A stretch of DNA of 5,909 nt from Lentisphaeria bacterium (GTDB taxonomy: Bacteria > Verrucomicrobiota > Lentisphaeria > Oligosphaerales > Oligosphaeraceae), in assembly GCA_028699735.1 (NCBI GenBank), contig JAQVUB010000184.1:1-5909 (forward strand), in the 5' to 3' direction. Shown one piece after another: positions 1-5,656 of this stretch. The position numbers and the translations under genes were made by a program. The stretch's first letter is position 1; each line of letters begins with the position of its first letter. Under the pieces are notes generated by a model. That model saw only the letters and a program-made list of their open reading frames with translations. It was not told the origin of the DNA and made no database searches.

Positions 1-54
1 CCAGATAATCATTCTCCTGGTTTTATCGGAATTGGTTGGCGATGGTCTTTTTGA
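1..54 (+). CDS. Possible C-terminal end of an outer-membrane protein (partial)
   Basis: Frame 1 is open from the window edge to a TGA at 52-54 and reads PDNHSPGFIGIGWRWSF. It ends in phenylalanine after alternating hydrophobic and aromatic residues (F-I-G-I-G-W-R-W-S-F). This is the pattern of the last beta strand of many outer-membrane beta-barrel proteins, which the Bam machinery recognises. Only 17 codons are visible, so this is an inference from a short tail. Frame 2 is also open from the edge (to a TAA at 71-73), and a 47-aa minus-strand frame covers 9-152, so the assignment is weak. The gap to the next gene is about 90 bp and shows no clear terminator. Confidence 0.3.
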   Translation, partial: PDNHSPGFIGIGWRWSF

Positions 55-142
55 TTCATCAATTTTTCTTTAATTTGCTGTAAATTCGTTTTCTCAATTC
101 GACATTCAACCGCGAGAAAGTCTAACCCTATTGAGACAGCAC

Positions 143-1213
143 ATGAATGCATTGCAAAACCCTAAAAATACCCTTGTAACAGGAACAACAGCATTTCTAT
201 TGCTGTTGCTTTCATGTACTATCATTTCGGGATGTATACCCGTATTTTATATTAAAAATCCTTTACCTGAAGATTGTCACAAGCAGTTGGAACTTCATTT
301 GAATCACGACAGTATCAATATGGCCTGGATTTTTTACTCTGTTCCAGGAGAGAAACGGGGGCAGGTTGCCAAATTGGTTTCAACCAGTCCATTTGTCACT
401 AGTTATCCATTCAATGAAATTAATGACAAAATTCGAAATTATGAAGCAATGCTGAAAAATATAGTATTTGGTGTAGGGGCATTCCGATACGCCGAAATCA
501 TTGTGTTGTTGGAAGAGTCTGGAAGACTTGTCGCAATAATGCTCGACATAACAAGTGCAGGTGGCATTTATGACTTGGTGTTTTACGAATCGGCTTTGTC
601 AGCCAAATGGAAAGATGAAATATTGAAGATGCATGAACAGGGGGCAATGGTCACGCGGACCGATTCATGGTTTTATGTTTCATCCGTGATGTCATATTCC
701 AGAGACTGGGAAACACAATTGTTGGATGATGAATATGACAAGGACTGTTTTGTTAAATTTATGGCAAAAGTCAAGACCGTGGAAGAACCACAACCATGGA
801 CTAAATTCTGGCGCATCAGAAACCGAATGGCAACTAGTGCCGATTTCAAGCAGCTTAAGGAACGTTTTCCCGAAAAACAATTCTTGATATGCAGAGAGGA
901 AGTTGTTATTGACAAAAAATACAAATTTCCTGAGCGGCGTACAATCGTCGATGGTACCATGCTTCCTGGGAATATTGCAGGTAAAATATCTGCAATATTA
1001 AAATACCTTTCCACGAAAAAATACTCGGCAATAATCTTTCTTCCAATGCATGACTGGTATGATGATCCTGAAAGAACTTGGACAGCTCAAGAATTGCGTA
1101 AAATTGCAGCCGAAAAACACCTACCATTTTTTGTTGCATCTCCGAGAGAATACGAAGATAATGATATCATAATTCCAGGAGTTCCGCCAAAGATCAGGAT
1201 ATATATGGAGTAG
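143..1213 (+). CDS. Predicted lipoprotein of unknown function
   Basis: I do not recognise the family. The 356-aa protein starts at ATG 143; an in-frame TTG at 131 would add only four residues. The only ribosome-binding candidate is a weak TTGAGA at 131-136. The N-terminus has one lysine (residue 8), a hydrophobic stretch with a run of leucines (about residues 18-30), and a good lipobox I-S-G-C, with the modified cysteine at residue 31. Isoleucine at the +2 position does not suggest inner-membrane retention, so the outer membrane is likely in a diderm. The rest looks soluble. Near the C-terminus a hydrophobic strand (about 295-301, SAIIFLP) is followed by an acidic turn (HDWYDDPERT), a helix and another strand (LPFFVAS), as in an alpha/beta fold. 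The gene is visibly more AT-rich than rnfABC and stands alone. That it is a real secreted lipoprotein is fairly sure; its role is unknown. Confidence 0.8.
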   Translation: MNALQNPKNTLVTGTTAFLLLLLSCTIISGCIPVFYIKNPLPEDCHKQLELHLNHDSINMAWIFYSVPGEKRGQVAKLVSTSPFVTSYPFNEINDKIRNYEAMLKNIVFGVGAFRYAEIIVLLEESGRLVAIMLDITSAGGIYDLVFYESALSAKWKDEILKMHEQGAMVTRTDSWFYVSSVMSYSRDWETQLLDDEYDKDCFVKFMAKVKTVEEPQPWTKFWRIRNRMATSADFKQLKERFPEKQFLICREEVVIDKKYKFPERRTIVDGTMLPGNIAGKISAILKYLSTKKYSAIIFLPMHDWYDDPERTWTAQELRKIAAEKHLPFFVASPREYEDNDIIIPGVPPKIRIYME

Positions 1214-1226
1214 TTTTCCATTGTCC

Positions 1227-1558
1227 CCCCGTCCTATCCAAAAACTCGTATGCGAGCCAAGTTCCCATTTTTGAGAAGGTAAGAAACGATTTTGGCAGGA
1301 ATTTTCATAGGACGGAATCATCTGCAAACGGTGAATTTGGCGCCGATTGTGCCATCTTCCAGCCTGAATTCCGGCATTCCGACACAGGGCACCCCGTCCT
1401 ATCCATAAATTCGTCTGCGGCTCAAGTTCCCATTTTTGAGAAGGAAAGAAACGATTTCGGCAGGAATTTCATCGAGAAGGATCATCTGCAAACGATAAAT
1501 TTAGCATTGATTGCCCTTGCTTTCAGCCTGAATTCCGGTATTTGTCAGACACGGGGCA
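1227..1558. repeat. Imperfect tandem duplication of a ~165-bp unit
   Basis: Unit 1 (1227-1391) and unit 2 (1392-1558) abut and align along their whole length with a few small indels. Both begin with ccccgtcctatcca. Both share an exact 22-nt block (1258-1279 and 1423-1444), a block around 'catctgcaaacg', and the near-terminal 'cagcctgaattccgg', and both end in a variant of 'gacac-gggca'. The units have diverged by substitutions, so the duplication is not recent. Neither unit contains a convincing gene. The minus strand gives short similar peptides (28 aa ending at 1399 and 24 aa ending at 1234), but every base difference between them is non-silent, which does not support a conserved protein. 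The repeat begins 13 bp after the lipoprotein stop codon. Confidence 0.85.
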
Positions 1559-1996
1559 TCCTCCGGCGCAAGGCCGGATGTCTGGGAATGCAGGATTTGG
1601 AAGCTTCAGGCGGCCTGGCGGAAATAATGTTTCAAAAGGCCGTCTGACGGGCTTCTCCCGCAAAGCGGCCTTTTCATATGAAAACGTAGAATTTTGCGAG
1701 GGGAGGAGAATACGCTGAATACAGCACCTTTGTCCTTTACTCATCGCCGTTTTTCTGCTCAAAACAGGCCTTGGAAAATTCTCCGCGCCATTTTTTCGAC
1801 CATCAAAAACGTATGGGTCAACGGTTTGTATGTGAGTAAAGGTCAGGGATTTTACTCATCAGAGAAAAAGCGGAGAAAAAAGGTGGTTTCACGGGATTTT
1901 ACAGAGGGAAATACCGCGAACACAAATTCTCTGCCCTCTGCCAGGGGAGAAGAACAGAATGCGCAAACTGCTGATTTTACGACACTTGTGCAGCAT
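1559..1996. other. Intergenic stretch without a convincing gene
   Basis: Apart from the terminator-like hairpin at 1634-1674, I see no gene here. A small hairpin lies at 1562-1578 (tccggc / gccgga, 5-nt loop). A plus-strand open frame of 117 codons from a TTG at 1694 runs into the tRNA terminator. It has no ribosome-binding site at a useful distance and its peptide is rich in basic and polar residues with no recognisable fold, so I treat it as chance. A 10-bp inverted repeat (cctttactca, 1734-1743, and tgagtaaagg, 1833-1842) and a third 'tttactcat' near 1854 are present without an obvious role. Confidence 0.5.
1634..1674. terminator. Terminator-like hairpin with A and T tails
   Basis: The arms aaaaggccg (1634-1642) and cggcctttt (1666-1674) pair perfectly over 9 bp. 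Inside them a smaller stem forms from cggg (1648-1651) and cccg (1657-1660). Both ends carry only four A or T residues, so it could work weakly in either direction. It lies over 400 bp after the lipoprotein gene with no gene directly before it on either strand, so it may be a leftover or part of a repeat. Confidence 0.4.
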
Positions 1997-2033
1997 AAAA
2001 AAAGACCGGTAAAGTGTGTGGACTTTACCGGTC
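1997..2033 (-). terminator. Rho-independent terminator of the tRNA-Ala transcript
   Basis: On the minus strand a 12-bp perfect stem (gaccggtaaagt at 2022-2033 with its partner at 2004-2015) closes a 6-nt loop and is followed directly by seven T residues (plus-strand A run 1997-2003). This is a textbook intrinsic terminator. It lies 77 nt beyond the tRNA 3' end on the same strand, and no other minus-strand gene lies between. Confidence 0.92.
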
Positions 2034-2064
2034 GGATTGTTGTTTGAAAGTGATGCCCGCCTCC

Positions 2065-2111
2065 GCTCGCTGAAGCGAGCTACGGCGTAGCATTTTTTGC
2101 AAGCAAAAAAT
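2065..2111. repeat. Row of three small palindromes between tRNA and terminator
   Basis: Three hairpins sit side by side. The first is gctcgc-TGAA-gcgagc (2065-2080). The second is gctac-ggc-gtagc (2079-2091), which shares two bases with the first. The third is attttttgc-aa-gcaaaaaat (2092-2111), whose last base is the A of the tRNA CCA end. The dense pairing resembles a REP-like extragenic element. It would form part of the 3' trailer removed when the tRNA precursor is processed. Whether it is mobile, a processing signal or an inert repeat cannot be decided from one copy. Confidence 0.55.
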
Positions 2112-2187
2112 GGTGGAGCTAAGGGGATTCGAACCCCTGGCCTATACGTTGCGAACGTATCGCTCTAGCCAACTGAGCTATAGCCCC
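2111..2187 (-). tRNA. tRNA-Ala, anticodon CGC
   Basis: The minus strand folds into a complete 77-nt cloverleaf with an encoded CCA end. The acceptor stem is GGGGCTA/TAGCTCC with a G3-T70 wobble pair, the main identity mark of alanine tRNAs. The D arm is GCTC/GAGC with GG in its loop. The anticodon stem is ATACG/CGTAT with loop TTCGCAA, giving anticodon CGC (plus strand 2151-2153), which reads GCG codons. The variable loop is 5 nt and the T arm is AGGGG-TTCGAAT-CCCCT. The isoacceptors TGC and GGC are the usual bacterial alanine tRNAs; CGC is an extra one. A poor promoter candidate upstream on the minus strand is TTGCTT (2237-2242), 16 nt, TACTTT (2215-2220). The transcript ends at the terminator at 1997-2033. 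Confidence 0.97.
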
Positions 2188-2275
2188 AGGAATCGTTTCA
2201 ACGGACTGGGTAATAAAGTAACCCAAATCACCATAAAAGCAAGTCAGCTGCCCATTAATTTGCTACTTTTCACAG

Positions 2276-2403
2276 TTTTTTTTACCACGAAAAGCACCAA
2301 CTGACACGAAAAAAAACATGGGAAGTACCACGCATGGAAAGCAGTCAACGCCACTTCCATGATTTTTTTCGTGTCAGTTGGTGCTTTTCGTGGTAAAAAA
2401 AAA
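2276..2403. repeat. Long near-perfect inverted repeat (about 50-bp arms)
   Basis: The left arm (2276-2325) and right arm (2354-2403) are reverse complements apart from one mismatch, one extra G and a one-base difference in the T/A tails. They enclose a 28-nt loop (2326-2353). The arms start with a T run, then accacgaaaagcac, a short variable part, acacg, an A run and catgg. The symmetry is far beyond chance. It would form a cruciform or a very stable RNA hairpin if transcribed. The same arm pattern recurs after rnfC (from 5482). No protein is encoded, so it is a small repeat element rather than an insertion sequence. Confidence 0.92.
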
Positions 2404-2404
2404 G

Positions 2405-2567
2405 GGGTGCAGTTCCCAAAAGTAGGTAGAGACTGTCCAGAAAGGGGGCAGGGGTCAGGTTTAAAATGTGGCGTAACCGGCTCGGTTGCGATTACTGTTA
2501 GCACTCCCACGCCCGAACGGTCTCGGGTGCCCGGGGCAGGGGCTACCTACTTTTGGGAACTGCACCC
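2405..2567. mobile_element. MITE-like element with 25-bp perfect terminal inverted repeats
   Basis: The ends at 2405-2429 and 2543-2567 are exact reverse complements over 25 bp (left end begins gggtgcagttcccaaaagta). They enclose 113 bp with no credible gene. The interior has a stable hairpin at 2472-2490 (8-bp stem including one wobble pair, 3-nt loop), a weaker one around cccga/tcggg near 2513-2528, and two similar G-rich stretches (gggggcagggg near 2444 and ggggcagggg near 2533). A-runs lie close on both sides (2395-2403, with one G between, and 2568-2574). This might be a target duplication or might reflect insertion into an A tract. Size and ends fit a non-autonomous element moved by a transposase elsewhere; the family is unknown to me. 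Confidence 0.7.
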
Positions 2568-2611
2568 AAAAAAAGCCCACTGCAAGATTTGCCGATTTCC
2601 GTCAATTTCTC

Positions 2612-2639
2612 TTGAATTTGGCGAAAAAATGGGTATGTT
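2612..2639 (+). promoter_or_regulatory. Possible promoter for rnfABC
   Basis: TTGAAT (2612-2617) and TATGTT (2634-2639) are separated by 16 bp. Each matches four of six consensus positions of a housekeeping sigma-factor promoter. An alternative -10 is TGTTAT (2636-2641). Transcription would start near 2646, leaving a leader of about 38 nt. The site lies directly downstream of the inverted-repeat elements, which may have reshaped the upstream control region. Confidence 0.3.
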
Positions 2640-2670
2640 ATGTTTTCCGTTTTATCTTTTTTCGCAGCAG

Positions 2671-2675
2671 AGGAG
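2671..2675 (+). promoter_or_regulatory. Ribosome-binding site that fixes the rnfA start
   Basis: AGGAG is followed by 8 nt and then TTG at 2684. It supports the TTG start of rnfA. The frame upstream is open but has no ATG and crosses the promoter region and the repeat element. Confidence 0.8.
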
Positions 2676-2683
2676 AAATAGCC

Positions 2684-3262
2684 TTGGGCGATTATATCAG
2701 TTTGATGATCGGGGCAATCCTGGTCAATAATTTTGTTTTGAGTAGAATTCTCGGAATCTGCCCGTTTTTGGGGGTTTCCCGCAATACGCGTACGGCTGCG
2801 GGAATGAGCGGTGCGGTCATTTTTGTCATGACACTGGCAGGTTTTCTAACGGCAGTGATCAACCGTCTGATTCTGCAGCAGTATCATGTAGAATATCTGC
2901 GCACGATCATCTTTATTCTGGCCATTGCCGGCCTGGTGCAGATTGTGGAAGTGATTTTGCAACGCATCAGTCAGCCGCTCTATAAGGCATTGGGGATTTA
3001 CCTGCCCCTGATTACCACCAATTGCGCCGTTCTGGGTTCAGCGATTATCTGTGCGGATGAAGGTTATGACCTTATCCGCAGTACGGTATTCTGCTTTGCC
3101 TCGGCCGTGGGTTTCGGCCTGGCACTGCTGCTGTTTTCCAGTCTACGGGAAAAACTGGAATTGGCCAAGGTACCGCAATGCCTGGAAGGCACTCCGATTG
3201 CGCTGATCACCGCTGGCCTGCTGGCGATGGCTTTCCTGGGCTTTGCCGGTCTCGGCGGCTGA
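2684..3262 (+). CDS. rnfA: Electron transport complex subunit RnfA (RsxA)
   Basis: RnfA is an inner-membrane subunit of the Rnf complex, which couples electron flow between ferredoxin and NAD to sodium or proton transport. With the TTG start the protein has 192 aa, close to the 193 of E. coli RsxA. It shows the family marks LVNNFVL (13-19), GICPFLGVS with Cys26, YLRT (71-74), and LPLITTNCAVLG with Cys114. The two cysteines match those that bind an iron-sulfur centre within the membrane in the RnfA/RnfE and NqrD/NqrE families. About six hydrophobic segments span the chain, and it ends ITAGLLAMAFLGFAGLGG. The ICPF and TTNCAVLG versions separate it from its paralogue RnfE. The start is TTG at 2684, chosen by the AGGAG 8 nt upstream; an in-frame ATG at 2705 would remove the conserved N-terminus. 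rnfB follows after 60 bp. Confidence 0.96.
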   Translation: MGDYISLMIGAILVNNFVLSRILGICPFLGVSRNTRTAAGMSGAVIFVMTLAGFLTAVINRLILQQYHVEYLRTIIFILAIAGLVQIVEVILQRISQPLYKALGIYLPLITTNCAVLGSAIICADEGYDLIRSTVFCFASAVGFGLALLLFSSLREKLELAKVPQCLEGTPIALITAGLLAMAFLGFAGLGG

Positions 3263-3322
3263 AAAACCCTTTTTAAACAACAAAAAGACGCGAAAATTTT
3301 TGATAGAGTTGAAATACAATAA

Positions 3323-4147
3323 ATGAATGCTTTACTTATTTTATTGGGAACTGGCCTGTTGATTGGGCTGGCAATCGGCCTGGTAGTAAAATTTGTAGCG
3401 GGGCCCAGTGATCCGCTGCTGGATCAGGTTAACGAACTGATGCCGGGAGCCAATTGCGGCGCCTGCGGTTATCCCGGCTGTGCCGGCTATGCTGCGGCAA
3501 TGGTGAAGCAGGAAGCCAAGCCGGGTGCCTGTCCTTCGATGTCGGCGGAGAGTATTGCCAGCATTTGTCAGCTTCTTGGGGTCAGTGAGGAAAAGCGTGA
3601 GCGGAAAGTGGCCGTGGTTTTCTGCAGTGGGGATGATGACAAAGCCACCCGGCAGGCTTTTTACAATGGTGTCAATAATTGCCGTGATGCCATGCAGGTG
3701 GCCGCTGGTGCCAAAACCTGCACTTACGGTTGCCTGGGTCTGGGCGCCTGCGCGAGAGCCTGTCCGTTTGGAGCCATTGAAATCACTGCAAAACATCTTG
3801 CTGTGGTTCATCCGGAGCTCTGCCGGGCTTGTGGAAAATGTGTTCAGACCTGTCCGAAAAAATTGATTCGTCTGGTGCCGGCATCGGCGCCCATTCATGT
3901 CTTCTGCAGTTCCCCGGAAAAAGGTGCGTTGAAACGCGCCGCCTGCAAGGGAGCCTGCATTGGTTGCCGAAAATGCAGCAAAGAAGCTCAGGAAAACCAG
4001 ATCCGCATGAACGGTTTTCTGGCCGTGGTCAATTATGCCGATCCGCCTGCTGCGGAAGTGGCTGCAGTCTGCCCAACCGGAGCGTTGCGCGGAAATATTC
4101 CTGGTGGCAAAGCGGTTGTTCGTCAGGAGGAGGAGAGCAATGCCTGA
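3323..4147 (+). CDS. rnfB: Electron transport complex iron-sulfur subunit RnfB (long form)
   Basis: RnfB receives or delivers electrons at the ferredoxin side of the Rnf complex. The protein has 274 aa. Residues 3-26 form a single N-terminal membrane anchor. A 4Fe-4S domain follows, with Cys45, 48, 53 and 70 (ANCGACGYPGCAGY). A ferredoxin-like region has Cys133, 137, 143, 147 and Cys167, 170, 173, 177 (CRACGKCVQTCPK). A further cysteine group at 208, 212, 215, 218 and 250 (ending AVCPTGAL) suggests another cluster. E. coli RsxB is about 192 aa, so this is the longer type known from Clostridia, Bacteroidetes and methanogenic archaea. The start is ATG 3323 at the beginning of the anchor. No good ribosome-binding site precedes it; the nearest is AGAG at about 3305. 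The last 8 bp overlap rnfC. Confidence 0.97.
   Translation: MNALLILLGTGLLIGLAIGLVVKFVAGPSDPLLDQVNELMPGANCGACGYPGCAGYAAAMVKQEAKPGACPSMSAESIASICQLLGVSEEKRERKVAVVFCSGDDDKATRQAFYNGVNNCRDAMQVAAGAKTCTYGCLGLGACARACPFGAIEITAKHLAVVHPELCRACGKCVQTCPKKLIRLVPASAPIHVFCSSPEKGALKRAACKGACIGCRKCSKEAQENQIRMNGFLAVVNYADPPAAEVAAVCPTGALRGNIPGGKAVVRQEEESNA
4125..4137 (+). promoter_or_regulatory. Strong ribosome-binding site for rnfC
   Basis: The purine run AGGAGGAGGAGAG lies inside the end of rnfB, just before ATG 4140. It selects this ATG over the upstream open frame that begins at 4035 and fits translation coupled to rnfB, whose stop codon lies at 4145-4147. Confidence 0.85.
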
Positions 4148-5477
4148 AGTATTCCGTTTTTATGGCGGGGTTCACCCGAAACAGGAAAAGCTTGCCAGGG
4201 GAGCAGCGATCGAGTCTGCTCCGCTTCTGGAACGCTATACGGTTCCTTTGCAGATGCATATCGGGGCACCGGCAAAGCTGCTGGTGCAGAAAGACAGCAA
4301 GATTTTGCGGGGACAGTTGCTGGCCGAACCTGGCGGTTTTGTTTCGGCTCCCATCCATTCTCCAACCAGTGGTACGATCAAGGAGGTAAGCACCTGCCTG
4401 GGGGTCACTGGAACCCAGTGGCCGGCAGTCATCATTGAAAGTGATGGAGAAGACAAGGCGGCAGATCCCCTGCCCCCGATAGCCGACTGGCAAAATGCCG
4501 ACCCGGAAATTCTGAAAAAACGGATTGCTGAGGCCGGCATTGTCGGTATGGGTGGTGCTTCCTTTCCCACCCATGTCAAACTTTCACCTCCCCCGGACAA
4601 ACCGATCGACACCCTGATTATCAATGGTGTCGAATGTGAGCCGTGCCTGACCGCCGATCACCGCCTGATGCTGGAAAGTCCGGAGCAGATCATCAAGGGC
4701 ATCTTGATTGTCGCCCGTATCCTCGGCGTAAAAAACATCTTTCTGGGTATTGAAAAGAACAAGCAGGATGCGGTTGAAGTCATGATGGAAAAGGCAAAGG
4801 GGACAGAAATCCGTGTGTGTCCGTTGGAGGTACGCTATCCCCAGGGTGCCGAAAAGCAATTGATCTACGCCTTAACCAAGCGCAAAGTCCCCAGCGGCGG
4901 CTTGCCGATGGCCATTGGTTGCGTTGTACAGAATATCGCCAGCACCTGCGCTATTGCCAATGCAGTCATCGACGGCATTCCGCTTTACGAAAGAGTCACG
5001 ACCGTTACCGGTACACCCCTGGTTTCCCCGGGTAACTGGCATTTCCGGGTCGGCACCCTGTATGAAGATGCCGTACGCCTGGCAGGCGGAGTCAAAGAAG
5101 AACCCGCCAAGATCATTTCCGGCGGCCCGATGATGGGAATGTCCGTCTATTCGCTGCAGATTCCGATCACCAAGAACTGCTCCGGAATTCTTCTGCTATC
5201 CCCACAGGAGGTCAGTCAATATCAAAGCAAGTCATGCATCCGTTGCGGACGTTGCAATGACACCTGTCCGATGCAACTGATGCCGGGTATTCTCAGCATT
5301 CAGATTGAGAATGAGCGTTTTGAGCTGGCGGAAACCTGGCATGTGCTTGACTGCATGGAATGCGGATGCTGCTCTTATGTCTGCCCGGCGGGACGCCCGC
5401 TGGTGCAACATATGCGACGTGCAAAAACTGAAGTCATCGCCCGCCGTCAGGCCGCCGCTGCAAAAAAGAACTCATAA
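4140..5477 (+). CDS. rnfC: Electron transport complex subunit RnfC
   Basis: RnfC is the peripheral NADH-binding subunit of Rnf, related to the 51-kDa subunit of complex I (NuoF/Nqo1). The 445-aa length is usual for the shorter RnfC proteins; gammaproteobacterial forms are longer. The N-terminus has FYGGVHP (residues 6-12), then a barrel-sandwich domain with HSPTSGTI. The nucleotide and flavin region shows GMGGASFPTHVK (136-147), NGVECEPCLTADHRLM with Glu165 to Cys169, and YPQGAEKQL. An SLBB-like part follows around NWHFRVGT. Two 4Fe-4S motifs sit at the C-terminus: Cys366, 369, 372, 376 (CIRCGRCNDTCP) and Cys405, 408, 411, 415 (CMECGCCSYVCP). All expected cysteines are present. The start is ATG 4140, set by the purine-rich site before it and the 8-bp overlap with rnfB. 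rnfD, expected next in an rnfABCDGE order, is absent from the following 432 bp. Confidence 0.97.
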   Translation: MPEVFRFYGGVHPKQEKLARGAAIESAPLLERYTVPLQMHIGAPAKLLVQKDSKILRGQLLAEPGGFVSAPIHSPTSGTIKEVSTCLGVTGTQWPAVIIESDGEDKAADPLPPIADWQNADPEILKKRIAEAGIVGMGGASFPTHVKLSPPPDKPIDTLIINGVECEPCLTADHRLMLESPEQIIKGILIVARILGVKNIFLGIEKNKQDAVEVMMEKAKGTEIRVCPLEVRYPQGAEKQLIYALTKRKVPSGGLPMAIGCVVQNIASTCAIANAVIDGIPLYERVTTVTGTPLVSPGNWHFRVGTLYEDAVRLAGGVKEEPAKIISGGPMMGMSVYSLQIPITKNCSGILLLSPQEVSQYQSKSCIRCGRCNDTCPMQLMPGILSIQIENERFELAETWHVLDCMECGCCSYVCPAGRPLVQHMRRAKTEVIARRQAAAAKKNS

Positions 5478-5481
5478 TGAT

Positions 5482-5580
5482 TTTTTTTAACCACGAAAAG
5501 CACGAAATAACACGAAAAAAATTCATGGCAGTCTCTTTTGCGGCTTTGCATGAGTCGTTATGTCCATGAATTTTTTTCGT
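5482..5580. repeat. Second, decayed copy of the inverted-repeat family
   Basis: The left part (from 5482) aligns without gaps to 2276-2316 of the repeat upstream of rnfA: a T run, accacgaaaagcac (5490-5503, matching 2284-2297), a differing 6-nt part, acacg and an A run; catgg follows after a one-base length difference. An exact 17-bp inverted repeat (5512-5528 and 5564-5580) closes a 35-nt loop. The outer half of the right arm is missing, so this copy is shorter or has decayed. It begins 4 bp after the rnfC stop codon. It could end or stabilise the rnf transcript, but the stem is AT-rich and not followed by a proper T tract, so it is not a classic terminator. Confidence 0.82.
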
Positions 5581-5656
5581 ACTACTATCACAATTTTTCT
5601 TGTTTTTGTAAAAAGATTTTCTGTATGAACACGGACGGACACTGTCCCCGAATTAA

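Noticed and set aside
9..152. 47-codon minus-strand frame (contains AVECRIEKTNLQQIKEKL)
   Set aside because: It is short, has no ribosome-binding site I can see, and overlaps the lipoprotein start on the other strand. The peptide looks plausible but cannot be supported further.
1694..2047. 117-codon plus-strand open frame
   Set aside because: It starts at a TTG without a ribosome-binding site, has low-complexity basic content, and runs through the tRNA terminator stem.
2486..2683. N-terminal extension of rnfA upstream of the TTG start
   Set aside because: The extension crosses the mobile-like element and the promoter region, has no homology to RnfA N-termini, and would exceed the usual length by 66 residues.
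3341..3898. 185-codon minus-strand frame opposite rnfB
   Set aside because: It is a shadow of the rnfB codon pattern; rnfB on the plus strand has all family motifs.
4035..4139. N-terminal extension of rnfC
   Set aside because: The 35 extra residues overlap rnfB and are arginine-rich, while ATG 4140 has a strong ribosome-binding site and begins the conserved part.
5481..5488. T run after rnfC as an intrinsic terminator
   Set aside because: No GC-rich stem precedes the eight T residues; they belong to the start of the repeat element.
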